In this document: piece by piece, positions 1 to 7,765 of the stretch
How the letters are laid out: every line of letters starts with the position of its first letter
Position numbering within the stretch: position 1 is the stretch's first letter
From: Rhizorhabdus histidinilytica
Lineage (GTDB): Bacteria; Pseudomonadota; Alphaproteobacteria; Sphingomonadales; Sphingomonadaceae
Length of the DNA stretch: 64,000 nucleotides
Assembly (NCBI RefSeq): GCF_900167915.1
Contig: NZ_FUYM01000006.1
Span: forward strand, 124,001-188,000
Direction of reading: 5' to 3'
Position numbers and translations under genes: made by a program
Notes under the pieces: model-generated
What the model was told of the DNA's origin: nothing
Database searches by the model: none
The model's input: only the letters and a program-made list of their open reading frames with translations

Positions 1-1
1 G

Positions 2-751
2 GCCGGCTTCAAGGCGACCGCCTTCCTGCCGAGCTACGGTCTGGCCGAGGCGACGCTCGCCGTCTCGATCATGCCGCCGGGCGAGGGCATCGTCGTCGAG
101 CTGGTCGAGGAGACCCAGCTGTCGGGCGGCGACCACAGCCAGGATCGGCCGCGCCGCTTCCGCGCCATCGTCAACTGCGGCAAGCCGGTGCGCGACATGG
201 CCGTCGAGATCCGCGACGAGGACGGATCGGTGCTGCCCGACAAGATGATCGGCAAGCTGTGGGCCAAGGGCCCGTCGATCATGACCGGCTATTTCCGCGA
301 CCAGGAGGCGACCGAAGCCTGCATGGTCGACGGCTGGCTCGACACCGGCGACATGGCCTACATGTCCAACGGCTACATCTACATCGTCGGCCGCGCCAAG
401 GACATGATCATCATCAACGGCAAGAACCACTGGCCCCAGGACATCGAATGGGCGGTGGAGCAGCTTCCCGGCTTCAAGGCCGGCGACATCGCCGCCTTCG
501 CGATCACCACCCCCGGCGGCGAGGAGACCCCCGCCGTGCTCGTCCAGTGCCGCACCTCCGATCCCGAGGAGCGCGCCCGGCTGCGCGACCAGATCCGCGA
601 GAAGGTCCGCGCGATCACCGGCATGCACTGCGTCGTCGAACTGGTGCCGCCGCGCACCCTGCCCAAGACCAGCTCGGGCAAGCTGAGCCGCGCCAAGGCG
701 CGCAACCTCTATCTGTCGGGCGAGATCCAGGGCTACGACATCGCGGCGTGA
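2..751 (+). CDS. Fatty acyl-AMP ligase / AMP-binding synthetase, C-terminal part (5' end outside window)
   Basis: The last 249 residues of an acyl-adenylate-forming enzyme; the frame is open from base 2, so the N-terminus lies upstream. Visible are PSYGLAEATLAVS near the start (the A5-type GLAE motif), LDTGDMAYMSNGYIYIVGRAKD (A7/A8 region, cited only in part: the TGD Asp and the GRxKD Arg/Asp) and, near the end, PKTSSGKLSRAKAR with the catalytic A10 lysine. The family activates a carboxylic acid with ATP to an acyl-AMP. The GLAE and IIINGKNHWPQDIE motifs resemble fatty acyl-AMP ligases, which load acyl carrier proteins, more than acyl-CoA synthetases. That subtype is inferred because the diagnostic insertion lies outside the window. 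No partner carrier protein or polyketide gene is visible downstream; the next gene is tRNA-Trp. Confidence 0.85.
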   Translation, partial: AGFKATAFLPSYGLAEATLAVSIMPPGEGIVVELVEETQLSGGDHSQDRPRRFRAIVNCGKPVRDMAVEIRDEDGSVLPDKMIGKLWAKGPSIMTGYFRDQEATEACMVDGWLDTGDMAYMSNGYIYIVGRAKDMIIINGKNHWPQDIEWAVEQLPGFKAGDIAAFAITTPGGEETPAVLVQCRTSDPEERARLRDQIREKVRAITGMHCVVELVPPRTLPKTSSGKLSRAKARNLYLSGEIQGYDIAA

Positions 752-826
752 TGGCGGCATGATCGGACGGCGCGATCGCGGCGGCGCGATCCGGCCCGGC
801 ATCCGCCGCCCGCATGCACCAACCCC

Positions 827-855
827 TTGCGCTTGCACGCCCCCACCGCTATGTG
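827..855 (+). promoter_or_regulatory. Candidate sigma-70 promoter of tRNA-Trp
   Basis: TTGCGC (827-832), a 17-base spacer and TATGTG (850-855) would start transcription near 862, twelve bases before the mature tRNA. TTGCGC-like -35 boxes are common at alphaproteobacterial stable-RNA promoters. Assigned by eye only. Confidence 0.45.
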
Positions 856-873
856 CCCGCGTCTCGGACCCGG

Positions 874-949
874 AGGAGTGTAGCTCAGTTGGTAGAGCAT
901 CGGTCTCCAAAACCGAGGGCCGGGGGTTCGAGTCCCTCCACTCCTGCCA
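874..949 (+). tRNA. tRNA-Trp (anticodon CCA)
   Basis: A full cloverleaf of 76 bases. The acceptor stem AGGAGTG (874-880) pairs with CACTCCT (939-945), followed by discriminator G946 and an encoded CCA (947-949). The D stem is GCTC/GAGC. The anticodon stem TCGGT/ACCGA encloses the loop CTCCAAA, with anticodon CCA at 907-909. The T stem GGGGG/CCCTC (one G-T pair) encloses TTCGAGT. It lies directly upstream of secE-nusG-rplK-rplA, the usual proteobacterial arrangement. Confidence 0.97.
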
Positions 950-983
950 TCTGACGATGGCCGGCAGGCCGCTGGGGTCGAGA

Positions 984-1046
984 AACGAGACGAGGTCAGG
1001 TCCGCCGGCCGAAAGGCCGAACAGCGGACCGCGGCCTCGTGTCGTT
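984..1046 (+). other. Long hairpin with GNRA tetraloop between tRNA-Trp and secE
   Basis: Nested inverted repeats form one elongated hairpin. AACGAGACGAGG (984-995) pairs with CCTCGTGTCGTT (1035-1046) with one mismatch, GGTCCGC (999-1005) pairs with GCGGACC (1024-1030), and CGGCC (1006-1010) pairs with GGCCG (1015-1019) around a GAAA tetraloop. There is no clean T-tract, so a classic terminator is unlikely. It could act in tRNA-to-secE mRNA processing or attenuation, or it may be a repeat element; the function is unknown. Confidence 0.6.
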
Positions 1047-1092
1047 GTTTGAGTGATTTTCCGGGTTGGACCGGGCAGGATAGGCTGAGGAC

Positions 1093-1290
1093 GTGGCGAA
1101 GACTTCACCCGTTGAGTTCATCAACCAGGTCAAGGCCGAGACCCGCAAGGTCGTCTGGCCGAGCCGCAAGGAAACGATCGCGACCACCATCATGGTCGGC
1201 ATCATGACCCTGCTGCTGGGCCTGTTCTTCTTCGGGATCGACCAGATGTTCGCGTCGATCGTGAAGTTCCTGCTGTCCCTCCTGGGCTAA
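1093..1290 (+). CDS. secE: Preprotein translocase subunit SecE
   Basis: A 65-residue single-span SecE of the short type found in most bacteria. It is a core subunit of the SecYEG channel in the inner membrane. The conserved amphipathic segment carries KAETRKVVWPSRKET (about residues 14-28), followed by one transmembrane helix (about 32-60). The start is GTG at 1093, preceded by an AGGA/GAGGA-like purine stretch. It lies 21 bases upstream of nusG, and the two are almost certainly cotranscribed, as in most bacteria. Confidence 0.96.
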   Translation: MAKTSPVEFINQVKAETRKVVWPSRKETIATTIMVGIMTLLLGLFFFGIDQMFASIVKFLLSLLG

Positions 1291-1311
1291 AAGACGGAGA
1301 CGTTGGCGTTC

Positions 1312-1851
1312 ATGGCGCGCTGGTACATCATTCACGCCTATTCGGGCTTCGAGAACAAGGTCCGCGAAGCGATCCTGGCCGATGCCGCGCGCCTGGGCCT
1401 GGAGCAGCTCGTCGAAGCCGTCGAGGTTCCCACCGAGAAGGTGACCGAAGTCCGCCGCGGCAAGAAGATCACGTCGGACCGCAAATTCTTCCCCGGCTAT
1501 GTGCTGGCGAAGCTCAGCATGAACGACGACGTCTATCACCTGGTGAAGAACACGCCGAAGGTGACGGGCTTCCTGGGTTCGTCGGGCAAGCCGCAGCCGA
1601 TCAGCGAGGCCGAGGCCGCGCGCATCCTCAACACCAAGGAGGAGGCCGCCGCCGCCGCGCCCAAGACCAAGCTCAAGGTCGACTATGAGATCGGCGACCA
1701 GGTCAAAGTGCTCGACGGTCCGTTCGCCAGCTTCAACGGCGTCGTCGAGGAACTCGATTTCGACCGCAGCCGCGTCAAGGTGTCGGTGTCGATCTTCGGC
1801 CGCGCGACCCCCGTCGAGCTCGAGTTCGAGCAGGTCGAGCGGGTCAAGTGA
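1312..1851 (+). CDS. nusG: Transcription termination/antitermination protein NusG
   Basis: A 179-residue NusG. The NGN domain begins with ARWYIIHAYSGFENKV and includes the conserved FFPGYVL segment (about residues 60-66), which contacts RNA polymerase. The C-terminal KOW domain carries GDQVKVLDGPFASFNG (about 128-143), the site that binds Rho or ribosomal protein S10. I chose ATG 1312 because orthologues begin at this point; a TTG at 1303 would add three residues and sits closer to the GGAG at 1295-1298, so the start is not settled. It lies between secE and the L11/L1 genes. Confidence 0.95.
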   Translation: MARWYIIHAYSGFENKVREAILADAARLGLEQLVEAVEVPTEKVTEVRRGKKITSDRKFFPGYVLAKLSMNDDVYHLVKNTPKVTGFLGSSGKPQPISEAEAARILNTKEEAAAAAPKTKLKVDYEIGDQVKVLDGPFASFNGVVEELDFDRSRVKVSVSIFGRATPVELEFEQVERVK

Positions 1852-1865
1852 CGGCCTGACCAGGG

Positions 1866-1956
1866 CCGTCATCCTGAACTTGCTTCAGGATCCACCGGGC
1901 CACACGCACGCACGATGCGGATGATGGGTGGATGCTGAAGCAAGTTCAGCATGACG
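1866..1956. repeat. Inverted pair of dispersed palindromes (family A), no gene inside
   Basis: The left unit (1866-1896) contains a GTCATCCTGAA stem and ends CCACC. The right unit (1927-1956) is the inverted counterpart, GGTGG followed by a GATGCTGAA..TTCAGCATGACG stem. About 30 bases separate them. The orientation, GTCAT outward and CCACC inward, is the same as that of the repeats bounding the GIY-YIG gene at 40365-40778. It occupies the nusG-rplK spacer. Confidence 0.8.
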
Positions 1957-2010
1957 ATTTGGAAAGTTTCGGAGCGATCCGGAATAGGCGCCTTGCAGGT
2001 GCCGAACATT

Positions 2011-2043
2011 GCGGGAGAGGGCCTCGGCCTTCGCATGGACCGC
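2011..2043 (+). promoter_or_regulatory. Candidate L1 autoregulatory leader hairpin before rplK
   Basis: GCGG (2011-2014) pairs with CCGC (2040-2043) and encloses an asymmetric internal loop and an upper stem (2018-2022 with 2027-2031, loop CTCG). A short stem with an asymmetric internal loop just upstream of rplK is where ribosomal protein L1 binds its own mRNA in other bacteria. I infer this from position and shape; I did not confirm a consensus match. Confidence 0.3.
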
Positions 2044-2065
2044 TAAACTTGGAAGAGAGTGAAAC

Positions 2066-2497
2066 ATGGCAAAGAAGATCACGGGCTATATCAAGCTCCA
2101 GGTGCCCGCTGGAAAGGCGAATCCGTCGCCGCCGATCGGCCCCGCGCTCGGTCAGCGCGGCGTCAACATCATGGACTTCTGCAAGGCGTTCAACGCCCAG
2201 ACCGGTGATTTCGAGGTCGGCACCCCGCTGCCGACGATCATCACCGTCTATGCGGACCGTTCGTTCAGCTTCATCACCAAGACCCCGCCGGCGACCTATC
2301 TGATCAAGAAGGCGATCAACCTGAAGTCGGGCTCGAAGGAGCCGGGCAAGGCGAGCGCGGGCAAGATCAAGCGGTCGCAGCTGGCCCAGATCGCCGAAGT
2401 GAAGATGAAGGACCTCAACGCCAACGATATCGAGTCGGCGACCCGCATCATCGAAGGCTCGGCCCGCGCGATGGGCCTCGAAGTGGTGGAGGGCTGA
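2066..2497 (+). CDS. rplK: 50S ribosomal protein L11
   Basis: 143 residues, the normal L11 length. The N-terminal domain begins [20 protein letters not shown] and contains [13 protein letters not shown], the proline-rich segment contacted by stringent-response and release factors. The C-terminal domain binds the 1070 region of 23S rRNA. The start ATG is preceded by GGAAGAGAG at a suitable distance. The stop is five bases from rplA and translation is probably coupled. L11 is needed for RelA activation and for translation-factor GTPase function. Confidence 0.97.
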   Translation: MAKKITGYIKLQVPAGKANPSPPIGPALGQRGVNIMDFCKAFNAQTGDFEVGTPLPTIITVYADRSFSFITKTPPATYLIKKAINLKSGSKEPGKASAGKIKRSQLAQIAEVKMKDLNANDIESATRIIEGSARAMGLEVVEG

Positions 2498-2501
2498 GAC
2501 C

Positions 2502-3200
2502 ATGGCCAAGCTGACCAAGAAGCAGAAGAACCAGGCCGCGTCGGTCGACAGCCAGAAGCTGTACGGCGTCGATGAGGCGATCGCCCTCGCCAAGCAGAAC
2601 GCCACGTCGAAGTTCGACGAGACGATCGAGGTCGCGCTGAACCTGGGCGTCGATCCGCGCCACGCCGACCAGATGGTCCGCGGCGTCGTCACCCTGCCCA
2701 AGGGTACCGGCAAGGACGTCCGCGTCGGCGTGTTCGCGCGCGGCGCCAAGGCCGACGAAGCCAAGGCCGCCGGTGCCGAGGTCGTCGGCGCCGAAGACCT
2801 GCTCGAGACGATCCAGGGCGGCACGGTCGATTTCGACCGCTGCATCGCGACCCCGGACATGATGGGCCTGGTCGGCCGCCTCGGCAAGATCCTGGGTCCG
2901 AAGGGCCTGATGCCGAACCCGAAGCTCGGCACCGTGACGATGAACGTCGCCGAAGCCGTCAAGGCTGCCAAGGGCGGCCAGGTGGAGTTCCGCGTCGAGA
3001 AGGCCGGTATCATCCACTCGGGCATCGGCAAGGCGAGCTTCCCGGCCGAGGACCTGCGCGCCAATTTCGACGCGTTCGTCGACGCGATCGTCAAGGCGAA
3101 GCCCGCCGGCGCCAAGGGCAAGTATCTCCGCAAGGCCGCGGTCAGCTCGACCATGGGCCCGGGCGTGAAGATCGACGTGGCGGATGTCGCCGGCGCCTGA
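2502..3200 (+). CDS. rplA: 50S ribosomal protein L1
   Basis: 232 residues, typical of L1, which builds the mobile L1 stalk of the large subunit and represses its own operon by binding the rplK leader. The signature is visible around residues 125-145, with [20 protein letters not shown]. The start ATG at 2502 follows the rplK stop after four bases. A strong terminator follows 27 bases after the stop, so the operon ends here and rplJL and rpoBC are not in this window. Confidence 0.97.
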   Translation: MAKLTKKQKNQAASVDSQKLYGVDEAIALAKQNATSKFDETIEVALNLGVDPRHADQMVRGVVTLPKGTGKDVRVGVFARGAKADEAKAAGAEVVGAEDLLETIQGGTVDFDRCIATPDMMGLVGRLGKILGPKGLMPNPKLGTVTMNVAEAVKAAKGGQVEFRVEKAGIIHSGIGKASFPAEDLRANFDAFVDAIVKAKPAGAKGKYLRKAAVSSTMGPGVKIDVADVAGA

Positions 3201-3227
3201 TCGCCGGTCCGCAACGTTCCTTCGAAA

Positions 3228-3256
3228 GGGGCCGGGAGCGATCCCGGCCCCTTTTT
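3228..3256 (+). terminator. Intrinsic terminator after rplA
   Basis: A perfect ten-base-pair stem, GGGGCCGGGA (3228-3237) with TCCCGGCCCC (3242-3251), a four-base loop GCGA and then five T residues (3252-3256). Confidence 0.93.
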
Positions 3257-3442
3257 CGTGCGCCATATCCGATCGGGCCTCGCCTGTCGGGTTTCTTTAC
3301 ACCCTTACCCCACCCGCCCGCGCCATCCGGCACCGAAACCCCCGGAAAACGGGCGTTAGGCGCAAATGGCACGATTCTGGCTTACCTTCTTGGCAACCCG
3401 TTATTCTCTCGCCCGGGGGCGAGGGCGGGGGAGGATGGTCCG

Positions 3443-3640
3443 ATGGTCAGTTCCGCATTCCGGGGGGTATTTGCGTTGAGCATGGCCGCCGTGATCGCCT
3501 CTCCCGCCTGGGCGCAACTCGATACGGTGACGGCGTGGCTGCAGAAGGTTCCGCAGCCCAGTGCGCTCGTCCTGTTCCTGGTCGCGGTCGCGGGGGTGCT
3601 GGTGGGTCGCTATGCGAGCCGCAGGCGCCGCGAGCCATGA
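3443..3640 (+). CDS. Miniature exported protein with PEP-CTERM-like tail
   Basis: A 65-residue protein that is almost only targeting signals. Residues 1-24 form a signal peptide ending SPAWA. About ten residues follow, then VPQPSALVLF at 36-45, a hydrophobic stretch to about 55 and a basic tail RYASRRRREP. This matches the layout of PEP-CTERM sorting signals (a PEP-type motif, a membrane span and an arginine cluster) that exosortases process, with Gln in place of the usual Glu. The ribosome binding site GGGGGAGG lies eight bases before ATG 3443. No exosortase gene is in the window. It could instead be a simple one-span membrane protein; the mature function is unknown. Confidence 0.65.
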   Translation: MVSSAFRGVFALSMAAVIASPAWAQLDTVTAWLQKVPQPSALVLFLVAVAGVLVGRYASRRRREP

Positions 3641-3711
3641 GTTGCGCATGATGTTCGAGTGGCTTGCGTTCCCATAGCGTGTGTTCCGGTGCGTTGTTTT
3701 GCGTGATGCGG

Positions 3712-3760
3712 CCCCCGCCCGCCCTTCCCCGCCACCCCGGCGGCGATGGACGGGCGGGGG
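3712..3760. repeat. GC-rich inverted repeat between the PEP-CTERM-like gene and hisE
   Basis: CCCCCGCCCG (3712-3721) and CGGGCGGGGG (3751-3760) are perfectly complementary and separated by 29 bases. It may terminate the upstream transcript; there is only a weak TT after the stem. Confidence 0.5.
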
Positions 3761-3827
3761 TTCGCCGTTTCGGCGATCGGCGTTTCGACGATTGACCTTG
3801 CCGCGCCGGCACGCTTGAAGCGACGGC

Positions 3828-4148
3828 ATGACCGGCACCCTCGACCAGCTCGAATCGACCATCGCGGCGCGGCGCGCCGCCGATCCCTCCACCTCCTATG
3901 TCGCCGCGCTGTTCGCGAAGGGCATGCCCAAGATCGCCCAGAAGCTGGGCGAGGAGGCGGTCGAGACGGTGATCGCGGCGATGGCCGGCGACCGCCACGG
4001 GGTGACGAGCGAGGCGGCCGACCTGCTGTTCCACCTGATGGTGCTGCTCGGCGAGGCGGGGGTGCCCTTCGCCGACGTGCTCGCCGAGCTCGACCGCCGC
4101 GAAGGCGTGTCGGGCCTCGCCGAGAAGGCGGCGCGGCCGAAGGGGTGA
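3828..4148 (+). CDS. hisE: Phosphoribosyl-ATP diphosphatase
   Basis: A 106-residue all-helical HisE of the MazG-like fold. It hydrolyses phosphoribosyl-ATP to phosphoribosyl-AMP, the second step of histidine biosynthesis, in the cytoplasm. The metal-binding signature is clear: [12 protein letters not shown] (about residues 44-55) followed by [13 protein letters not shown] (about 65-77). It is a separate protein, not fused to HisI. The other his genes are not in the window. In many alphaproteobacteria hisE closes a hisBHAF run, so here it stands alone upstream of a HIT-family gene 43 bases away. Confidence 0.93.
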   Translation: MTGTLDQLESTIAARRAADPSTSYVAALFAKGMPKIAQKLGEEAVETVIAAMAGDRHGVTSEAADLLFHLMVLLGEAGVPFADVLAELDRREGVSGLAEKAARPKG

Positions 4149-4191
4149 TCCGTCCCTCGCGGGAACGACGAAGTGGGAGTTGAGGAAGACC

Positions 4192-4569
4192 ATGCCGATC
4201 GACGCGACCCAGCCCTATGACGACGACAATGTCTTCGCGCGCATCCTGCGCGGCGAGTTGCCGTCGCGGAAGGTCTATGAGGACGAATGGGCGCTCGCCT
4301 TCCACGACATCAACCCGCAGGCGCCGATCCATCTGCTGGTGATCCCCAAGGGCCGCTACGTGTCGTGGGACGATTTCGCCGCCAAGGCGAGCGACGCCGA
4401 GATCGCCGGCTTCGTCCGCGCCGTCGGTCATGTCGCGCGCGAGGCGGGGCTGCCCGCGCCGGGCTATCGCCTGCTCGCCAATGTCGGCGGCCACGGCCAT
4501 CAGGAGGTGCCCCACCTCCACGTCCACGTCTTCGGCGGCCGGCAGTTCCACGCGATGCTGGTGAACTGA
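4192..4569 (+). CDS. HIT family nucleotide-binding protein (histidine triad)
   Basis: A 125-residue Hint-type protein. The histidine triad HLHVHVFGG lies at about residues 108-116, and the N-terminus carries the typical FARILRGELPSRKVYED. Hint proteins hydrolyse purine nucleoside phosphoramidates such as adenylyl-lysine. I chose ATG 4192, with GAGGAAG five bases upstream, over an in-frame TTG at 4180. It follows hisE closely and may be cotranscribed with it; the hisE-HIT pair is common in alphaproteobacteria. Confidence 0.93.
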   Translation: MPIDATQPYDDDNVFARILRGELPSRKVYEDEWALAFHDINPQAPIHLLVIPKGRYVSWDDFAAKASDAEIAGFVRAVGHVAREAGLPAPGYRLLANVGGHGHQEVPHLHVHVFGGRQFHAMLVN

Positions 4570-4687
4570 TCCGCGAAGGCCGGCCGACCGCCCTCGCGCA
4601 ATTCTGTTGCGCGCGGCGAATTAGCGATTAGGCTCCCCCTCCCATGACCGGCCGCGCGCACAAGCCCGGCATGAAAGGGACATCCGC

Positions 4688-6211
4688 ATGATATTCGGGC
4701 GTGTTAAGCCTCTCGACGCCATTCTCGCCACCGCAGCGAAGAAGTCGCTGCACCGATCGCTAGGGCCGTTCCAGCTGACCATGCTGGGGATCGGCGGCAT
4801 TATCGGAACCGGTATCTTCGTTCTCACCGCCGAAGCCGCGCAGAAGGCCGGCCCCGGCATGATGCTCAGCTTCGTGATCGCCGGCTTCGTCTGCGCGGTC
4901 GCCGCCCTCTGCTATGCGGAGATGGCGGCGATGGTGCCGGTGTCCGGCTCCGCCTACACCTACAGCTACGCCGTGATGGGCGAACTGGTCGCCTGGATGG
5001 TCGGCTGGGCGCTCGTCCTCGAATATGCGATCGCCGCCGGCGCGGTGTCGGTCGGATGGTCGGGCTATGTCGTCGGGCTGTTCCAATCATTGACCGGGAT
5101 AACCGTACCCAAGGAACTGGTGCTCGGCCCGATCGACGGCGGCATCGTCAACATCCCGGCCGCGATCATCGCGCTGCTCGTGACCTGGCTGCTGGTGCTC
5201 GGCACCAAGGAGAGCGCCACCGTCAACGCCGTGCTCGTCGGCATCAAGGTCGCCGCGCTGTCGCTGTTCGTGGTGCTGGCGCTGCCGGTGATGAACATGA
5301 ACAATTTCGATCCCTTCGCCCCGCTCGGCTTCGCCGGCATTTCGGCGGCGGCGGCATCGATCTTCTTCGCCTATGTCGGTTTCGACGCGGTCTCGACCGC
5401 CGCCGAGGAGACCAAGAATCCCCAGCGCAACATGCCGATCGGCCTGATCGGCTCGCTCGGCATCTGCACCATCTTCTACATGCTCGTCGCCGCCGGCGTG
5501 ATCGGCGGCGTCGGCGCCCAGCCGATGCTCGATGCCTCGGGCGCCGCCATCCCCACCGGATCGCCCGCGCTGGCGCAGGCCTGCTCGGCGATCGGCGACG
5601 CCAAGGTCGTCTGCTCGAAGGAGGCGCTGGCCTGGACCCTGCGCGAGATCGGCTACAAGGAGATCGGCAACCTGCTCGGCCTCGCCGCCGGCCTCGCCCT
5701 GCCCTCCGTCATCCTGATGATGATGTTCGGCCAGACCCGCATCTTCTTCGTGATGAGCCGCGACGGCCTGCTGCCGGGCGTCTTCTCGCGGGTCCATCCG
5801 CGTTTCAAGACGCCGCATGTGGTGACGATCCTGACCGGCGTATTCGTGGCGATCTTCGCCGCGCTGTTCCCGGTGGGCGCGCTCGCAGACATCTCCAACT
5901 CAGGCACGCTGTTCGCCTTCGCCGCGGTGTCGATCGCGGTGCTGGTGCTGCGCCGGACCGATCCGGACCGCCGCCGCCCGTTCCGCACGCCGGCGGTGGC
6001 GCTGGTCGCCCCGATCGCGACGATCGGCTGCATCTACCTGTTCTTCAGCCTGTCGCGCTACACGATCACGCTGTTCTTCAGCTGGGCCGCGGTCGGGCTG
6101 ATCGTCTATTTCCTGTACGGCTATCGGAAGAGCAATCTCGGCCGGGGCATCGTCGAGACTCACGAGACCGATCCCGACGCGCCGCCGCAGCCGGTGCCGC
6201 CGATCGAGTGA
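4688..6211 (+). CDS. APC family amino acid permease (cationic amino acid transporter type)
   Basis: 507 residues with about twelve membrane spans. TM1 holds the unwound substrate-binding motif GIGGIIGTGIFVL (about residues 36-48), diagnostic of the amino acid-polyamine-organocation superfamily, and YVGFDAVSTAAEETKNPQRN follows in the TM6-TM7 region, as in CAT-type proton symporters. An extended periplasmic loop at about 285-320 carries two cysteines (CSAIGDAKVVC), which could form a disulfide. Substrate specificity cannot be read from the sequence. It is a single gene, closed by a terminator directly downstream. Confidence 0.9.
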   Translation: MIFGRVKPLDAILATAAKKSLHRSLGPFQLTMLGIGGIIGTGIFVLTAEAAQKAGPGMMLSFVIAGFVCAVAALCYAEMAAMVPVSGSAYTYSYAVMGELVAWMVGWALVLEYAIAAGAVSVGWSGYVVGLFQSLTGITVPKELVLGPIDGGIVNIPAAIIALLVTWLLVLGTKESATVNAVLVGIKVAALSLFVVLALPVMNMNNFDPFAPLGFAGISAAAASIFFAYVGFDAVSTAAEETKNPQRNMPIGLIGSLGICTIFYMLVAAGVIGGVGAQPMLDASGAAIPTGSPALAQACSAIGDAKVVCSKEALAWTLREIGYKEIGNLLGLAAGLALPSVILMMMFGQTRIFFVMSRDGLLPGVFSRVHPRFKTPHVVTILTGVFVAIFAALFPVGALADISNSGTLFAFAAVSIAVLVLRRTDPDRRRPFRTPAVALVAPIATIGCIYLFFSLSRYTITLFFSWAAVGLIVYFLYGYRKSNLGRGIVETHETDPDAPPQPVPPIE

Positions 6212-6236
6212 TCGACGGGAGCAGGACCAAAGGATC

Positions 6237-6265
6237 GAGCCCGGCAACCGCCGGGCTCTTTCTTT
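6237..6265 (+). terminator. Intrinsic terminator after the amino acid permease
   Basis: GAGCCCGGC (6237-6245) and GCCGGGCTC (6250-6258) form a nine-base-pair stem with loop AACC, followed by TTTCTTT. It ends at the stop codon of the convergent kinase gene and may serve both directions. Confidence 0.88.
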
Positions 6266-6266
6266 G

Positions 6267-7268
6267 TCAGGACGTGCGGAGCCGGTCCTCGATCAGCCGG
6301 GCGAGGTCCTCCCCCTCCGGCAGGCGCGGCCCGGTCAGGGCGATGATCCGCCCCGCCGCGATCGCCCCCATGCGCAGCGCCACCGGCAGGTCGCGCCCCT
6401 GCGCGAGCCCGGCCAGCACCCCGGCGGCGAACAGGTCGCCCGCCCCGGTCGTGTCGACGACCGCACCGAAGGGCTCGGCCGGCGCCTCGTAGCGGCGCGC
6501 GCCCTCGACCGCGATCGCCCCGTCCCGCCCGCGCGTCGCGATCAGCAGCGGGACCCGCGCCGCCGCCCAGGCGACGCCGGCCTCGAAATCGGCCCGGCCG
6601 CTGAGCTCGGCCAGTTCGCCTTCGTTGGCGAACAGGATGTCGATCAGCCCCGCGTCGAGCAGCGCGACGAAATCGTCATGGTGCTGCTGGACACAATATT
6701 CGGAGGACAGGGTGAAGGCGGTGCGCCGGCCATGCGCGCGGGCGACCTCGATCGCGGCGCGGGCAGCGGCGCGCGGCTCGTCGGTCCGCCACATATAGCC
6801 TTCGACGTAGAGGATCGCGGTATCCGCCGCGATCGCGCCGTCGAATGCCGCCGCCGGCAGATATTCGGACGCGCCGATCGCCGTGTTCATCGTGCGGTGC
6901 CCGTCGGGGCTGACGATGATCAGGCACCGCCCGGTCGGCCGGTCGATCGGCGGCAGCGGGAAGGCGATGCCGCTGGCGGCCATGTCGGCGGCGAACAACC
7001 GCCCCAGCCGGTCGTCGCCGACCTGGCCGATGAAGGCGAGCCGCAGCCCCAGCCGCGCGAGCGCCGCCATCGTGTTGGCGGCGGAGCCTCCGCATACCTC
7101 CTCGCACTGTCCCATCGCCTCGTGCAGCAGCACGGCGCGGTCGGGGGCGATCGGCTGCATCAGCCCGCGCCGCAGCCCCTGCGCCGCGACGAAGCCGTCG
7201 TCCTTGTGACACAGCACGTCGACCAGCGCGTTGCCGATCGCGACGACGTCGTAGCGGGGGGGAATCAT
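6267..7268 (-). CDS. PfkB/ribokinase family sugar or nucleoside kinase (adenosine kinase-like)
   Basis: 333 residues. The N-terminus reads DVVAIGNALVDVLC, a GG-type substrate motif EVCGGSAANTMAALARLG lies at about 58-75, and the C-terminal PfkB signature VVDTTGAGDLFAAGVLAGL carries the catalytic aspartate. This layout matches the adenosine kinase-like branch seen throughout alphaproteobacteria; the true phosphate acceptor (adenosine, ribose or fructose) is not proven. I chose ATG 7268 because the frame upstream loses family similarity. The gene is monocistronic and convergent with the permease. Confidence 0.85.
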   Translation of the reverse strand: MIPPRYDVVAIGNALVDVLCHKDDGFVAAQGLRRGLMQPIAPDRAVLLHEAMGQCEEVCGGSAANTMAALARLGLRLAFIGQVGDDRLGRLFAADMAASGIAFPLPPIDRPTGRCLIIVSPDGHRTMNTAIGASEYLPAAAFDGAIAADTAILYVEGYMWRTDEPRAAARAAIEVARAHGRRTAFTLSSEYCVQQHHDDFVALLDAGLIDILFANEGELAELSGRADFEAGVAWAAARVPLLIATRGRDGAIAVEGARRYEAPAEPFGAVVDTTGAGDLFAAGVLAGLAQGRDLPVALRMGAIAAGRIIALTGPRLPEGEDLARLIEDRLRTS

Positions 7269-7360
7269 GCGCCCGGCTCCTAGCGAAAGCCGTCGCCGCC
7301 GCCAAGCGGTCCGCCGCCCGGCGCTTGCGCCCGGACCGATATGATGCTGTGCGGGACGGC

Positions 7361-7741
7361 ATGACCCTGTTGCGATCCGTCCGCCTCCTGCCCCTCGCCC
7401 CCGCCGCGCTGCTCGCCGCCTGCGGGCCGAGCGGCCAGGTTCCCGTCGTCTCCGCCCCACCGCCGCCGGTGCGGGCAGAGGCCGGGCTCGACCGGGTGCT
7501 GGGCAAGGACGCCCGCGCGCTGATCAGCCTGTTCGGCGTCCCCGACCAGGACGTTCGCGAGGAGCCGGCGCGCAAGCTGCAATATGCCAGCGGCGTCTGC
7601 GTGCTCGATGCCTATCTCTATCCGCCGGGGCCAGGCCGCGAGCCGGTCGTCACCCATGTCGACGCCCGCCTGCCGACCGGCGAGGACATCGACCGCGCCT
7701 CCTGCATCGCCGCGCTCAGCCGGCGGAAGGAAGCGCGGTAG
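7361..7741 (+). CDS. Small lipoprotein of unknown function
   Basis: A 126-residue predicted lipoprotein. A short basic N-terminus and hydrophobic core run into the lipobox LLAAC, with the acylated Cys at about residue 21. The mature part has one more cysteine pair (GVCVLD, ASCIAA) and a conserved-looking ALISLFGVPDQD segment, faintly like the SmpA/OmlA fold. ATG 7361 gives a proper signal peptide, whereas the in-frame TTG upstream does not. I do not recognise a function. Confidence 0.75.
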   Translation: MTLLRSVRLLPLAPAALLAACGPSGQVPVVSAPPPPVRAEAGLDRVLGKDARALISLFGVPDQDVREEPARKLQYASGVCVLDAYLYPPGPGREPVVTHVDARLPTGEDIDRASCIAALSRRKEAR

Positions 7742-7765
7742 GACCAATCGAGCCTTTTATCCGAC

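Noticed and set aside
1867-1924. Small open frame at 1685-1924 crossing the nusG end and the palindrome
   Set aside because: It overlaps nusG in another frame and continues through a repeat, without a ribosome binding site.
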